From NCBI GenBank assembly GCA_020650975.1, contig JAIPMN010045644.1:1-64000 (forward strand): a stretch of DNA of 64,000 nt. The letters run 5' to 3'. The notes beneath the pieces are model-generated. The model did no database searches and had not been told where the DNA came from. It saw only the letters and a list, made by a program, of their open reading frames with translations. Below are positions 26,103-38,704 of the stretch, in pieces. This stretch comes from Apostichopus californicus (taxonomy: Eukaryota; Echinodermata; Holothuroidea; Aspidochirotida; Stichopodidae). Position 1 is the first letter of the stretch; each line of letters starts with the position of its first letter. Made by a program: the position numbers and the translations under genes.

Positions 26103-27558
26103 GTAAAAAATAAAATAAATAGTGAGAAATATATTAATTCATTGTGCAGTGATGATGAACAGGATACCATCACAATAGATACTTTTCATAACAGGTCGCC
26201 ACCACCAGAGATTAATTCTTCATAACTGCTCTGCCATGATGATGAATGGATTGTATCACAGTGATATCAGCTCATCATTGCTTCTTCACAGTGCTTGATG
26301 GACTATTGAATAGGTTGTGACCATATTTGTAAATCATGTACTTATTATGTAAATTGCATGTTGTTCAGCTAGAACATAGAAACAGTGAAATCATCCTATA
26401 TATGATAGCACCACACTTTCTTTCTCGCAGTGATAACATATACCTCTTATGAGTTTTATAGATTGAAAATACAACATGAAAATTATTATATTTTTATTTC
26501 CAGGACATGATATTTCGAAATATTTTTTTAGATGCAACTAACAACGCTGGCAAAGTGTTATTCCCAGAAAACTGGGAGGCACTTTCAGCGTAAATTTATA
26601 GAGCGAGCTAGCCCATGCCGTCAGTCTGCCGGCATATTGTAATCCGGTCGCTTGGGGCTTTCTGCCAAATGCAGTGAATGACGGTGAACGTATTGGGTTT
26701 GAGGACCTTTAGTTAGGCTAGGCCTAGTCCTGCGTGTCGCTCTAAAATAAGGACAACGTAACTTGTGCTTGGTGTTACTCAAGCAGGGTTTCATTTCCTG
26801 GAACAGTGCGAAGCAAGTTGTGCACTGCATGCATGGACTCGTAAGTACAGATATTGGCATCGATGTTGCATATGAAGGGTGCAAGCGCAAAAGCCGACCA
26901 GCGCCATTTTCATAGTTTGGATTAAATAACTTTTTGGGTGTGGCTTCTGGATTGATCCGAAAATTTTCTACATTCTCAATTGCTATAAAACTGCCCTCCG
27001 AAAATCGCAATTATTATTATTTATCTCGTTCCACCCACTTCTGAGCTCTATAGCCCCGAGGGTAGCGAAAGCGCAGTAAGAGACGGATTGTCCCTCCACT
27101 AGAAGCAAAAACATGTTCTAGACTTTTTAAGTTTGCCAAATGCCAAATGAACCTGTGAAAGAAACTGGAATTCACAATTATGCATCTTGTTAAGCCCTCT
27201 GGCATTTTATGGGCCCTCTTAGACAACTTCCCCGTACGGTACCGGAAGAGGGGTAAGAGAGCAGTTGGTCCCTCTTCTAGAAAATCCCACATGCTGTTGA
27301 CTTTTTTTTGGCCAAAGGGCCATCTCAAAATTAGGCATCTATATGGGCTAACCTCTTGGGACCTCAAGCGCTCCTATAACAATTTTTCTCGGGGTTAGTG
27401 GAAATGAGTCAAAAAGTGTAACCCTTCATAATCTTCTCCATGCTCTTCAATTTCAATCTTCAAATACCCTCTGAATATCGTAATTGAAAGCGCTCACATA
27501 TCACGTAACCATAATGGCTCCTATGAAATACCGTATTCCGCTACTATTGCTTATTGTC
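26103..27558. other. No gene supported; one open minus frame of unknown nature
   Basis: A 129-codon minus-strand frame (27,010-26,621) and a 116-codon one (27,367-27,017) are open but show no domain. They may be upstream or 5' sequence of the hAT relic or chance. Confidence 0.3.
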
Positions 27559-27561
27559 GAC

Positions 27562-28587
27562 CGTATGGCAAGCCGTTTAAGTTTTCATTGACTATTTCAT
27601 GACATCAGCAATTATTTGATGATATCAGCAAATATTTGTTAATATCATTAAATGAATTAGTGATATCATGAAATAAATTGTTCATATGAAAAAAATAATT
27701 TGTAATATCATCAAACATTTGCTGATATCACCAAATATTGTTGATATCAACAAATAATCTAAGATATCACCAATTCCTTCATTGATATCAACAAATGAAT
27801 TCTTGATATCAACAATTGATTTGATTATATCACCCATTCATATATTGATTTGTTCAATCATGGTATTTGATAATATCACCAAATATCATGAAATGAATTT
27901 GGGGATATCATGTAATGATTTCTTGATATCAAGAAATGAATTGGTAATATCATCGAACATTTACTGATATCACCAAATATTGTTGATATCAACAAATAAT
28001 CGATGATATCACCAATTCCTTTATTGATATCAACACATTATTTCTTGATATCAACAAATGATTTCATGATGTCACCAATTTATTTGTTGATATGTACATA
28101 TCAACGATTCATTTGATGATATCTTCAAAATCATGGTGTTTGATAATATGACCAAATGATTTGTTGATATCATCAAATGAATTTGGAATACCATCTAATC
28201 ATTTGTTGATATCACCAATGCATTTTAGGATATCACCAATTCACTTAATTGGTGGTATGAAGTGAATGCTGATATCATCAAATTATTTGTGATATGAGCA
28301 AATCAATCATATCCGCAATTCATTTGTTGATAACATTAAATGATTTGGTGATATCACTAAATATTTTCTGATATCACCATATATTTGCTGATATCATGAA
28401 ATGAATTGGTAAATTAGCAAATGTATCGATGATATCTTCATTTCATTTGTCGATATCAGCAAATAATTGCAGATATCAAGTTTTAAGAACATTTTTTTTA
28501 TATCACAAATTTCTTCCTGATATCAGCATATATTTGGTGATAATACTAAATGAAAAGTGAATAAAAACTAAAACGGCTCGCCATACG
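27562..28587. mobile_element. TIR element filled with degenerate TGATATCA palindromes
   Basis: The left end CGTATGGCAAGCCGTTTAAG (27,562-27,581) matches the complement of the right end, CGTATGGCGAGCCGTTTTAG (28,587-28,568), and the match continues weakly for about 20 more bases. Between them lies about 970 bp made almost wholly of ATTTG-TGATATCA-CAAAT-like units spaced 25-35 bases apart. More than 20 contain an exact GATATC. No coding sequence. The flanks outside both ends carry related CCGCTACTA phrases (27,537 and 28,589). It looks like a fold-back or satellite-bearing MITE. Confidence 0.65.
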
Positions 28588-28589
28588 AC

Positions 28590-29893
28590 CGCTACTACTT
28601 CCCATTATTGTCCGCTACCTTCAGCCTTAATATATTACTAATACTAGGGCCACCGAACGCGAGATTTTTTCCCCCACTTCGATATGTCCAAATGACCAAT
28701 CAAATTCTAATTTTGGGAATTCATACATGTGACACTTTCAAAAAGTAAGTTTGAATCTTTTTTTCTCCTAATTTCGACCCCGGATTATGAATGAAGAAGA
28801 ACATGCTCCATTACCTCCTTAACTTCTATTGAGGCCAAATAATAAGGGTAAGTACTATCATCTGCTCACAAACTTATAATCTATATAATTTTAAATTCCT
28901 TACTAAATTTCATTTAATACATGAAATAGTTGTTGTACAGTACCAGTGACACATCAGTACAAGGTCTGGTGATTTCAGTGATTTGGCTCTCAGTCAGCTC
29001 ACCTAATCCTAGCATTGACATCTGCATTCTGCAGTAAAAAATAACAATATTTTAGCCACTACCACAAGCCAAAACTGTCCCCCAAATTGTTCTATAAACT
29101 GGACTAGACAATCTCCTGCCTAATCACATATAAGTCTTTCTGTTTCGTAGCATACTTGTGTGTGTGTAAACTTACTGTAAGTGTGTGATGTTGTAGCTTG
29201 AAACCACAATACCTTAAGCAAGGTTACGACAGCAGATCTCATATTTGATACGTACTCCCAATAATAAGTACAAATACAGTATTGTTTTGGTGGAGTTAAA
29301 ATATCAGTTTCCATCAAAAGGTACAAACATGGAAATGTCAAAAACGCTATGAATCCAGTTCATTAAGAGAGATTCATATATGCATAATACTTTACTTTGA
29401 TATTGTTTAACTTTAACTCTACTTTCAAGAAGGTCTGAAAGTCATTTCAGGTCAGCAGAGGGCGAACTTTGGAAACCGTTTAAACAAAATATCTCAAAAT
29501 AAAGAACTATAGCGGATCTCATATTTTGCATGTGGCTTTCCCATAATGACTAATAAACCTTGCTTTTGGTGGAGATCAAATGTTAACTGGGGTGAGCAGA
29601 GGTTAACATGAACAAATCTGAAAACCTCCATCTGAAGAACCTGAACATCAAGGAAAGATAATATAAGTATTGTACAGCGAACAAATACATGGTATGTTAC
29701 GGGTTATAATTTTAAGTTGTCACTATAATTCTTACTGTTTACAAATGTTTCCTCCAGGGAACAATGTTTATTATTGACTTCACTCTGGTCTTGAATTGCG
29801 GTGAAAATCACATAATTGAATTTTAGAAAGACTTGCCAATTATAAAACTCCAAAGGATTGAAGATCACTTTCTCGTTCTTCTATACCATACTA
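28590..29893. other. No gene seen in about 1.3 kb
   Basis: AT-rich sequence with short frames only. The upstream edge of a possible exon at 29,895 is the only feature noted. Confidence 0.4.
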
Positions 29894-29894
29894 G

Positions 29895-30196
29895 GATGAA
29901 GCTGTTAAGCATGTAAATGTGAGAGGCCAACCATCTGCAGAACTGAACATATTTGTAAAGGACAATACAGATGAACTGGAAGTTGAATTGTGGAGAGGAA
30001 ATGCAGAGACTACAGCAACACTACATGACTGGGTACAAATAACAAATGTTGTGAACGAACCAAACTCTGACCATCCTCAAACATTTTTGGCTATTACACA
30101 AAATATTTATTATTTTACTACCAACATTGTACGACATCCAACTACATACAGGAAAAACAAAGACATAATTTCGAAAAACTTCGAAAAAAATGTATA
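29895..30196 (+). CDS. Partial gene: OB-fold-like exon (RPA-like?)
   Basis: A CTTCTATACCATACTAG acceptor is followed by an open frame of about 100 codons. Its first 60 residues (QPSAELNIFVKDNTDELEV, ELWRGNAETTATLHDWVQIT) alternate strands and turns in the way of an OB-fold: a polar substitution-rich strand, D..T.ELEVELW, then G/D-W-V-Q-I-T-N-V. This resembles the nucleic-acid-binding domains of RPA70-like proteins, which also occur in some Helitrons. A second stretch at 30,389-30,604 (TATVTMRRNAILDLAP) and a third at 30,809-30,930 ending in CTRCKHQ could be further exons. None of these was joined with confidence. The remainder of the gene is not visible, so the product is uncertain. Confidence 0.3.
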
Positions 30197-31179
30197 GCCA
30201 CAGTTGCTCCTCATTTTGGAAGGAATAACAAAGTCATTTGACTTTTTGGTTTTATCTGAACAGATCAGCACACCACCAGCTATCGACATTATTGCCTTCA
30301 CAGCGAGTGACAACAACTTGAGCATACTGTGTTCTACTGGAGATAACACTACAGAGTATTCTGTGACGGATGTCAGCATCAAAGAATAATGGGATTACCA
30401 TCAGCAGCATCGCTCCATGATGTGGAAGAAGCCTTGACACTGGAACTACCGATGACAGCTACTGTGACCATGCGCAGAAATGCAATTTTAGATTTAGCAC
30501 CAGTGGCAGACAAACTCCTGGATTCAGACCCTTCAAAAGTTACAATGAGTTGGTCAATCGCACATTCTTTAACAAGTAATTTCTACCGCATCGAAGCGAT
30601 GGCTTAGCACAATGTGCTGGTTTATGAATCCCTGTCCAGTGTTGATGAAACTATACACATCGGCTGCCACATTGACCAACAATCATTTAACTTTTCACCG
30701 TTTACTGGTTTTAGGATTTTATTTCACTTTTCTTGTAGATTAGGTTGAGATTAACTTTCTTTCAATATTTTGTTCTCTTTTTTCCTTCAGTATTTGTCAA
30801 ATGTATTCTGTTAGAGTGCGACTATAAAAAAGGGAAACATGGAAAAACAGCAGATCGCGGAAACCTGGTAGTAATTCCAGACCCGGGGAAAGAGAGTGAC
30901 GGATACCCATGTACTCGGTGCAAACATCAGTGAAATCTGAATTTATGTTTACTTTTACTAGTACAATTCCTACTATCCAAGTACATTCCATTTTATAACT
31001 ACATTCACTTTATAAGCAGCCCAAATATACACATGACCTTGACATATTTCACCATAAAGGCAAGTGCAGAATATTTCAACATCTGTAACTTCACAACCAA
31101 CCTACATTTCTCATGTCTGAACAATAATTTCTTCGCGAAAATATACCAATTCTAAAGCCATTAGCTTTTATAACAAGTT
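30197..31179. other. Unassigned; possible further exons of the OB-fold-like gene
   Basis: Two short open stretches (30,204-30,389 and 30,389-30,607, plus) overlap end to start, and another lies at 30,809-30,933. They have protein-like composition but no domain that I can name. Confidence 0.25.
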
Positions 31180-31870
31180 TTACCTTTTTGGTTCCTTGCT
31201 TTTTGCAAAGCAAGGAACCTATGCGTTCAACTTGGCGTGTGTGTGCGTGTATTTGTGTGTGTGTTTATGTGACGCTTGGCTTGTGTACACGATATCTTCA
31301 TAAGGAAATGATGTATCATGATGAAACTTGGTGGGTGGATAGCCCATAGTAAGAGGATGATCCCTATTGTTATTGGTGCCCGAAAGGTCACCAAAGGTCA
31401 GTTAGATGCCAAAAACCAATATATTAAAAACAGCAATAACTCCCATTGACAGGGTCCGACATGGTTGATATTTTGGGAGTAGTTGTGAATGGTGTAAGGG
31501 ATCGTTTCAAAACATAACGGTAATGTGATTGAAAGGTCAAGAAAGGTCAATGATAAAAAACTAGTATTTTGCGATAACTTCAGAACGAAATGTCCGTTAG
31601 GGTTGGGAGTTGCTCCAATGTAATCCAATTGTCGACCCGCATCTGGGTGACCCTTGACCTCAATTTGTACGCTGGTGACCTTTACGTGTTTTGGGTATTT
31701 TTACAGTTTTGATGCTATTTTCAGATGTGAAAGGTACCTTCTCATCATAAATGTCAATAGGTTGACCCCGTGTGACTTTTTTGTGCGAAGTTATATTAGT
31801 CCATCGGGGCAGGCTCGATACCGTTCACTGTCGTTGCACTTATTTAGTACCAAGGTTTGATCAGATATTA
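31180..31870 (+). repeat. Copy of the AGGTCA-bearing satellite found at 36.5-38.3 kb
   Basis: 31,590-31,790 is about 90% identical by eye to 37,100-37,310 (for example GTCCGTTAGGGTTGGGAG, CAATTGTCGACCCGCATCTG and GTCAATAGGTTGA). It starts with a TTGCAAAGCAAGGAACCTAT phrase followed by a GT-rich tract and contains AGGTCA-CCAA-AGGTCA (31,385-31,400). Confidence 0.7.
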
Positions 31871-34639
31871 TGGTGTGTTTTCATATGCTAATTATTATTC
31901 TTCATGTTGGATGGTTCGGGAAGTGTTATCTTAAGAGTAAACAGCAGTTTAAGACGGACTCATTTAGTCCGCTTTGCGTTGTTAGGACTTCTCCGAACGC
32001 AGCGCTTTTTTCAGTCAAGGGCCAATAAAAATCCTTATTGTATGGCATGTGATATGTCACCTGATAGAGAAATTGCTCGGCTCGGCGTGATGTATATGCA
32101 CAGACTGTGTGTATGTAACCTTTGAACGTGTTTACAATTCGTCTGCATAACGCACTGCATAACAAGAGAACGATGGGCTGAAAGTGTAAAGAAATTTACA
32201 GCCAACAGTTGGCAAACCGACGTCAAATGTGCCGAGATATGAAGCAGTGTTGAGGGTGGCAAATTTGTATAGCCTTGAAGGTGCTTCCATGATTCAATAC
32301 ACGAACGATGAAGGTAATTATAGGCCTGTTACTAATCCTCATGTTAGAGCATTACTGTGACAAGAAAGTATATATAACTTCCTCAAGTGATACGAATGCC
32401 AACTATGAAAATTTAGGATAAGGCTCTTCAATACTATACTAAGTACTACTAGTTTGCCTTAGACTAGAAGTGATTAACGTAGCATCCATGAAGGATAGAT
32501 CGACAGCTACTATATAGTGGAATCTGTTATTTTATGATACCATTTATTTCATGTTTTATTTGTCATGAAACAAAGAAATGAAATCAACACCAGTGTAGCT
32601 TCGATAGGCAGACTAACGTTAGGCCTATCAATATTCAATGTCGGCCTAGGCCTATGGTCTAGCCTCTAGTCTTGGATTAATTTTTCAAAACAGGGCCTTA
32701 CTAAGCCCAGAGCATGTCTCTATGGCTGCTGGTAGTACTGGCACACACATAAACAAATGTAGCCTGTAATGAAGCTTTTATACAGGCCACTAAGTATAAA
32801 TAGGCGTAGGCAATGCTACAGTATTGCCTTGTCTCAGATTCCTTCTTGTATTTTGTACACCTAACAAAGCGAGTTGGCATATGTAAGTTTCCAGCTATTT
32901 AGCATCAGCATGGCACTCGATTTATTACCACCTATAGTCTTATTACAGGTGTTTCAAAATTTGGTATAAAATATTTGATAAAAAAGCATCTTGCTTGGTT
33001 TATTTTACTTTGATGCATGTATGGTGAGGCCTTCTTTTAGTATGGGAAACCTGTCAAGTAGGGTTGCATGTCTTCTCAAACCTTTGTAGTATGTGGGTTT
33101 GTAACTATGCCCTACCAAGCTCATGGCTCCAGACTTAGCCTACACTAAAATAAATGGAATATTAGATGGCTTATTAATCAGTTCAGTTCCAGTGTAGACA
33201 ATTAACGTGAACAAACAGTGTGATCGACAGGACAATTCAAAATACTGTATCAACCAAACAAATTTGGTTTTGATTTGTTGCAGATGAAAGTGCAGGCCCA
33301 TCGGCGCCAAAGACAAGGATATTTGCGGTGCTTCCTCTACAGAGATTTCTCTGGCACAATCAGGACTGAAGTTTTCGAAAGGAAGAATATCTGTTAGCAG
33401 GCAGACAGAACAGCTGTCTCAATGTCTGACGCAAGATGCTGAAAATGGCTCAAAGAAGCTGCTGAACACAGATGTGATGAAAGGATGAAAATGCTATTGC
33501 CCAAAACATTCTGTCTACACATAATGGAGGAAGACTACTTCTTCCTAAAGAAGTGGCTTTGAGTGTTGGTCATGTTGACAGTGACGAAGAAGTCATATTA
33601 CTCAGAAAGGATTGTTTGTGTAACCAAAGCATAACCTGGTCAATCTTTTGTTGTTGTTTTTGTTGATCATTTTCTTTCATTTTCCAATTTTCTTTACATT
33701 CATTTCATCTTTTTCCGTTCTTTTTTGTTATTTTGTTTTATTCATTTGACAATGAATAACCTACTTTGGTAGATTGAGGAGTTTCTTAAAGTTTCACTTT
33801 TTTCCTACTACTACTACTACTACAGGGCAACAGTTTGTGACCTGTGTGACCTTTGTCATTTTTGACTATAGTAATTGTTTTGTGTGGTCCTTGTTTTCTA
33901 GGAATACATGTACTGGCTCCAAGCCTCTATCACTTTTGAGAACTGTGGGAGAAATAGACAGTTTAATAGCTATATTGTTTTGGTAGGAATATTCTTGGTG
34001 CTGGATGTGTATCTACAAATTTATTTAAGGACACTGATAAGACCCATTTATAAGTTAAGATTCGGGTTAAGTAATGTGCCTGGTAATTATTTAGTAACTT
34101 AATTGACAGCTGATACAGTAGGTCAATGGACCCCAGATACCAGGGAGTGAAGAGCAAGCTGGTCTAGGGCCGTCCAGAGAGCAAACTTACCCAAGAGACG
34201 TCCCCCAGCAGTGTGAACCTGCCCCTGATCGAAGTAACCCAAGGAAATAATTATATTTCCCGACTTTTTATTTGGTTGACCCGCGCCGCGATTGTGTTCT
34301 AACTTAGGACTTTTAGGCATTTTATTTTCAAATAACTTCAGTGGATTTCTTGTTAGACTACCAGCTCTGATAAGATCTGTAAGTTACCCATTTATATCAT
34401 TTAAATTTTTCTTTCAGTTTAAGTGACCTCATTGTTTTTAATACAAGATTCATGTGTATAGTAAACCTACTATTTGTCCTTATATTTATATTTGTGTGAG
34501 CGTTACGCCTTTTTAAGTTGTCCCACGATATCAGAGTCATCCGGTCCTACTCTCATGGGAAGGTGCTACTTGTAATTTTCCCAAACCTAAAAACATATAT
34601 TTTCGCCTGGTCACCGCGTGTTTGACCAGCTACATTTGC
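31871..34639. other. No gene supported in about 2.8 kb
   Basis: Contains TAGGCCTAGGCCTA-type low-complexity sequence near 32,640 and a (CTA)n tract near 33,808-33,826. After a TTTGTTGCAG acceptor at about 33,283, a short open stretch reads DESAGPSAPKTRIFAVLPLQ, possibly an exon of an unknown gene. It soon meets stops. Confidence 0.35.
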
Positions 34640-36450
34640 GTTAAAGGTGAGTATAGAGGCAGACTTCAGGAGACGAACAGTGTTTAAAAATGCATTTATT
34701 CAAATTATGTTTAACACAACATAAATTTGTTGTTTTCGAAAAATAACACTGCTTTAAGAATCCAACAACTCTTAAAATATTCTTCGGACTTTCCTCTTTT
34801 ACTTCAGCCAACACATCCTGGTTCTTATTACTGTGTTTAATTATTTTATCATCTTGCTGTGACAAGGAACTGCTCTGTTTAATTGTCGTACAGTACAACG
34901 TATAAGAATGACATTTGTTTATTGTTTACTCTTTACATAACACCACTCTTAGCACCCTACAACTGTTAAATGTTCTTTAGACGTTCCTATATAGCTTTCA
35001 AGCAACATTACCTGGTCCTAAGTACTGTTAGTGCAAGAACATTTAAATGATGTTATCATCTTGCTGTGACAAGAAACTGCTCTATTTTCATTATCTTACT
35101 ACGTATAAGAGTGACGTCATATGTATATTGTTTACTCGTTAATAACACGTCTCCTAGCACCCAACAACTCTTTAAATATCATTTTGATATCGGCTCTATT
35201 ACTTTCAACCAACATATCCTGTTTCTAAATAAGTGCAAGAATATTTAAATTATGTCGTTTCAATGTTGCTGTTACAAGGAACTCATGAGTTTTAATTGTC
35301 GTCCAACCTATAACAGTGACGTCATATGTTTATTGTTTACTCGTAAAGTATTACCTCTTTTAGTATCCAACAACTCTTGAAGTATTCTAAGGACATTTCT
35401 TTACAACATCCAACCAACAAACCTTGGTTCTGAATAGGTTTACTAACATTTAAAAACTATTATCATGTTGCTGTGAATAGTCGTTTCTAATTTTCAATTT
35501 AGCCCACACTTCGTAGTGAGGTCATTTGTTGTTAACACGCAAGATAACATCTCTCCAAGCATCCAACAACTTGTAAGATAATCTCAGGACATCCCTCTAT
35601 ACCTGTCAACAAAAACATCTTGGTTCTAATAAGTTGAAATGCATTTAAATGCCATTTTCATGTTGCTGTGACAAGGAAATGCTTTGTTGTAATTGTCGTA
35701 CACCGTACAAGAGTGACGTCATTTGTTTGTTGTTTACTCGAAATATAACACCTCTCCAACATCCAACATCGCGAAAAATTTTCCCAGGACATCCCTCTAC
35801 AACTTCCAACCAACAAACCTTGGCACTAAATATGTGCAACGAAAGTCGTTTTTTAAGCACTTTTTGAAGCCTGCCCTGATGGACTATGACATCATATGTT
35901 TATTGTTTACTCGTAAAGTATTACCTCTTTTAGCATCCAACAACTCTTCAAGTATTCCAAGGACATTTCTTCACATCATCCAACCAACAAACCTTGGTTC
36001 TAATTAGGTTTAGTAACATTTAAAAACTATTATCATGTTGCTGTGAATATTCGTTGTTGATTTTTAATTTAGCCCACACTTCATAGCGACGTCATTTGTT
36101 GTTTACCCGCAAGATAACATCTCTCCAAGCATCCAACAACTCCTAAGATAATCTCAGGACATCCCTCTATACCTGGCAACAAAAATATATTGGTTCTAAT
36201 AAGTTGAAATGCATTTAAATGCCGTTTTCGTGTTGCTGTGACAAGGAACTGCTTTGTTGTAATCGTCGTACACCGTATAACAGTGACGTCATTTGTTTGT
36301 TGTTTACTCGAAAAATAACATCTCTCCAATCATCCAACATCGCGAAAAATGTTCCCAGGACATCCCTCTACAACTTCCAACCAACAAACCTTGGTACTAA
36401 ATATGTGCAACGAAAGTCGTTTTTTAAGCACTTTTTGAAGCCTGCCCCGA
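34640..36450 (+). repeat. About 200-bp tandem satellite carrying CRE (TGACGTCA) motifs
   Basis: About eight diverged units marked by TTGCTGTGACAAG-like starts (34,852; 35,052; 35,266; 35,471; 35,664; 36,035; 36,232), a GTCGTAC..TATAA..GTGACGTCAT..TGTTTATTGTTTACTCG core, CATCCAACAACTC and ACCAACAAACCTTGG. A higher-order duplication of about 570 bp is clear, 35,335-35,885 against 35,905-36,455. Exact TGACGTCA occurs at 35,112, 35,317, 35,714 and 36,284. The open frames in it come from the repeat and are not genes. Confidence 0.8.
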
Positions 36451-36461
36451 TGGACTATATG

Positions 36462-38330
36462 GGGTCAAAGTTTTTCGGTCGGAGTTAGGATGGCTGTACA
36501 GATTTGTCGATTTGTTTTTTGGAATCAGGAGATAAAACTACATCCGAAACCAAGGTCAAAAGGTGAAATGTCACATTAGAAAAAATGTGCTTATTTTGGG
36601 AGGAAACGAGCAAAAAAGAAAATGTTTGGTTTCGATGCTAGATTTGGATATCAAAGGTACCTTCCGATCAAAACTGTCAATGGGTTGACACCCGTGTGAC
36701 CTTCGTGTGCGAAGTTATACAAGGTCAAAGTTAATTTTCAAACATTTAATGCAATAACTTCCAGTTCCAAGGTGTGAGACGGTTGATATTTTTGGACAAG
36801 TTGCAAATGGTATAGAGGAATATTTTCAAACTTAACCGTCATGTGATCCGAGGTCACCAAAGGTCAATTAATGATAAAATCTAGTATGGGGGGGGGGGAG
36901 AAAATGGGCAAAGAAAAAAATGTTGGAATTTTTATAGTTTGATGCTATAGTCACGTCTCACCGATCAAAAATGTCAACATCTTGACCCAAGGTCACCTTT
37001 GTGTGCTAAGTTATATGAGGTAAAAGTTAATCTTGAGACATTTAGTGCAATTTAGTCAATTAATGATAAAAAACTAGTACTTTTGCGATAACTTGAGAAC
37101 GAAATGTCCGTTAGGGTTGGGAGTTGCTTCAATGTAATCCAATTGTCGACCCGCATCTGGGTAACCCTTGACCTCAATTTGATCTGTGGTGACCACGTGT
37201 TTTGGGAATTTTTACAGTTTCGATGCTATTTTCAGATGTTAGGGGTACCTTCTGATAATAAATGTCAATAGGTTGAACCCCGTGTGACCTTCGTGTGCGA
37301 AGTTATATGGGGTCAAAGTTTTCGGTCGGAGTTAGGATGGCTGTACAGACTTGTCGTATTGTTTTTTGGAATCAAGAGATAAAACTACATCTGAAACCAA
37401 GGTCAAAGGTCACATTAGAAAAAATGTGCTTATTTTGGGAGGAAACGAGCAAAAAAGAAAATGTTTGGATTTGATGCTAGATTTGGATATCAAAGGTACC
37501 TTCGGATCTAAAATGTCAATGGTTTGACACCCGGGTGAGCTTTGTGTGTGAAGTTATACGAGGTCAAACCCCCAGTGCCACGGTGTGACACAGTTGATAT
37601 TTTTCGACAAGTTGCGAATGGTATAGGGGAATATTTTCAAAATGAACGGTCATGTGATCCAAGGTCAAGTTCAGTTAATGTTAAAAAGTAGTATTTGGGG
37701 GGGGGGGGAGAAAATGGGCAAAGAAATTGTTTTTGAATTTTTGTAGCTTTTGATTGCTATATTCACGTCCCACCGAACAAAAATGTCAATGGGTTGACCC
37801 CAGGTGACTTTTGTGTGTGAAGTTATATTAGGTCAAAGTTAAATTTTCAGACATTTAATGCAATAACTCCCAGTGCCAAGGTGTGACACGGTTGATATTT
37901 TAGGACAAGTTGCAAAGGGTATAGGGGAATATTTTCAAACTTAACGGTCATGTGATCCGAGGTCACCAAAGGTCAATTAATGTTAAAAAGTAATATTTTG
38001 GGGGAGAAAATGGGCAAAGTAAAAATGTTTGAATTTTTACAGTTTTGATGCTCTATTTAGGTCTCACCTCATTGGTTGACCTCCGGGTGACCTTTGTCTG
38101 TGAAGTTTTGTATAGAAGTTCAAAGTTCATTTTTAGACATTTAATACAATTAAATCCCAATGACAAGGTGTGATACGGTTGATATTTTGGGACAAGTTGT
38201 GAATGGGGTGGTGGAACATTTTCAAACTTAACGGTCATGTCATCTGAGGTCACCAATGTTATCATATCTGTTGATCCGCTTGTAGGTGACCTTATATTTC
38301 TTACATTTTCGACGCCATATTTAGATCTGA
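36462..38330 (+). repeat. About 850-bp tandem repeat with AGGTCA direct repeats
   Basis: A unit starting GGTCAAAGTTTT and CGGTCGGAGTTAGGATGG (36,463) recurs at about 37,312, and truncated units continue to about 38,330. Each holds a G homopolymer, GGTTGACACC or GGTTGACCCC, GTGCGAAGTTATA and AGGTCA-CCAA-AGGTCA (36,851-36,866; 37,960-37,975). Many phrases alternate GGTCA half-sites with short spacers. Confidence 0.75.
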
Positions 38331-38704
38331 AAAGTGCCTTTTGATAAAAAATCCGATCACATTTTGTGATCACAAAAGTGTTGGCTATAGTGTTGGTTAC
38401 TTTATGGGTACTTGTAGGACCACAATTTACTTGGACTATTTGAGCCCAATCTTGCTTGATAATATTATGTGTATTGTCATATACCCCTACGCAAGGGCTC
38501 TTGCTATATATTGTAGCATAATCCATCAAAACACATATGATACATCAATGAAATGGAAATGTAATATCCAAAAATTAATCATGAAAACAACGTAATAACT
38601 TAATGAAAGTTCAATTCAACCTAACATCTGAAAAGGATACGAACAAGTTTTACATAACAGTGCCTGATAACAGTTTTAACCGAACCACTCTAACGTTGAA
38701 ACCT

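Noticed and set aside
27590-28560. CRISPR-like array
   Set aside because: Repeats are palindromic, degenerate and without unique spacers of fixed length, in an animal genome. A palindrome satellite explains them better.
35645-36488. Several similar 71-94-codon frames on both strands
   Set aside because: They are the same satellite unit read repeatedly, with no protein features.
38053-38529. 158-codon minus-strand frame as one gene
   Set aside because: Its second half is antisense to the 850-bp satellite. Only the first 65 codons look protein-like and could belong to retroelement A, so I did not call it as a gene.
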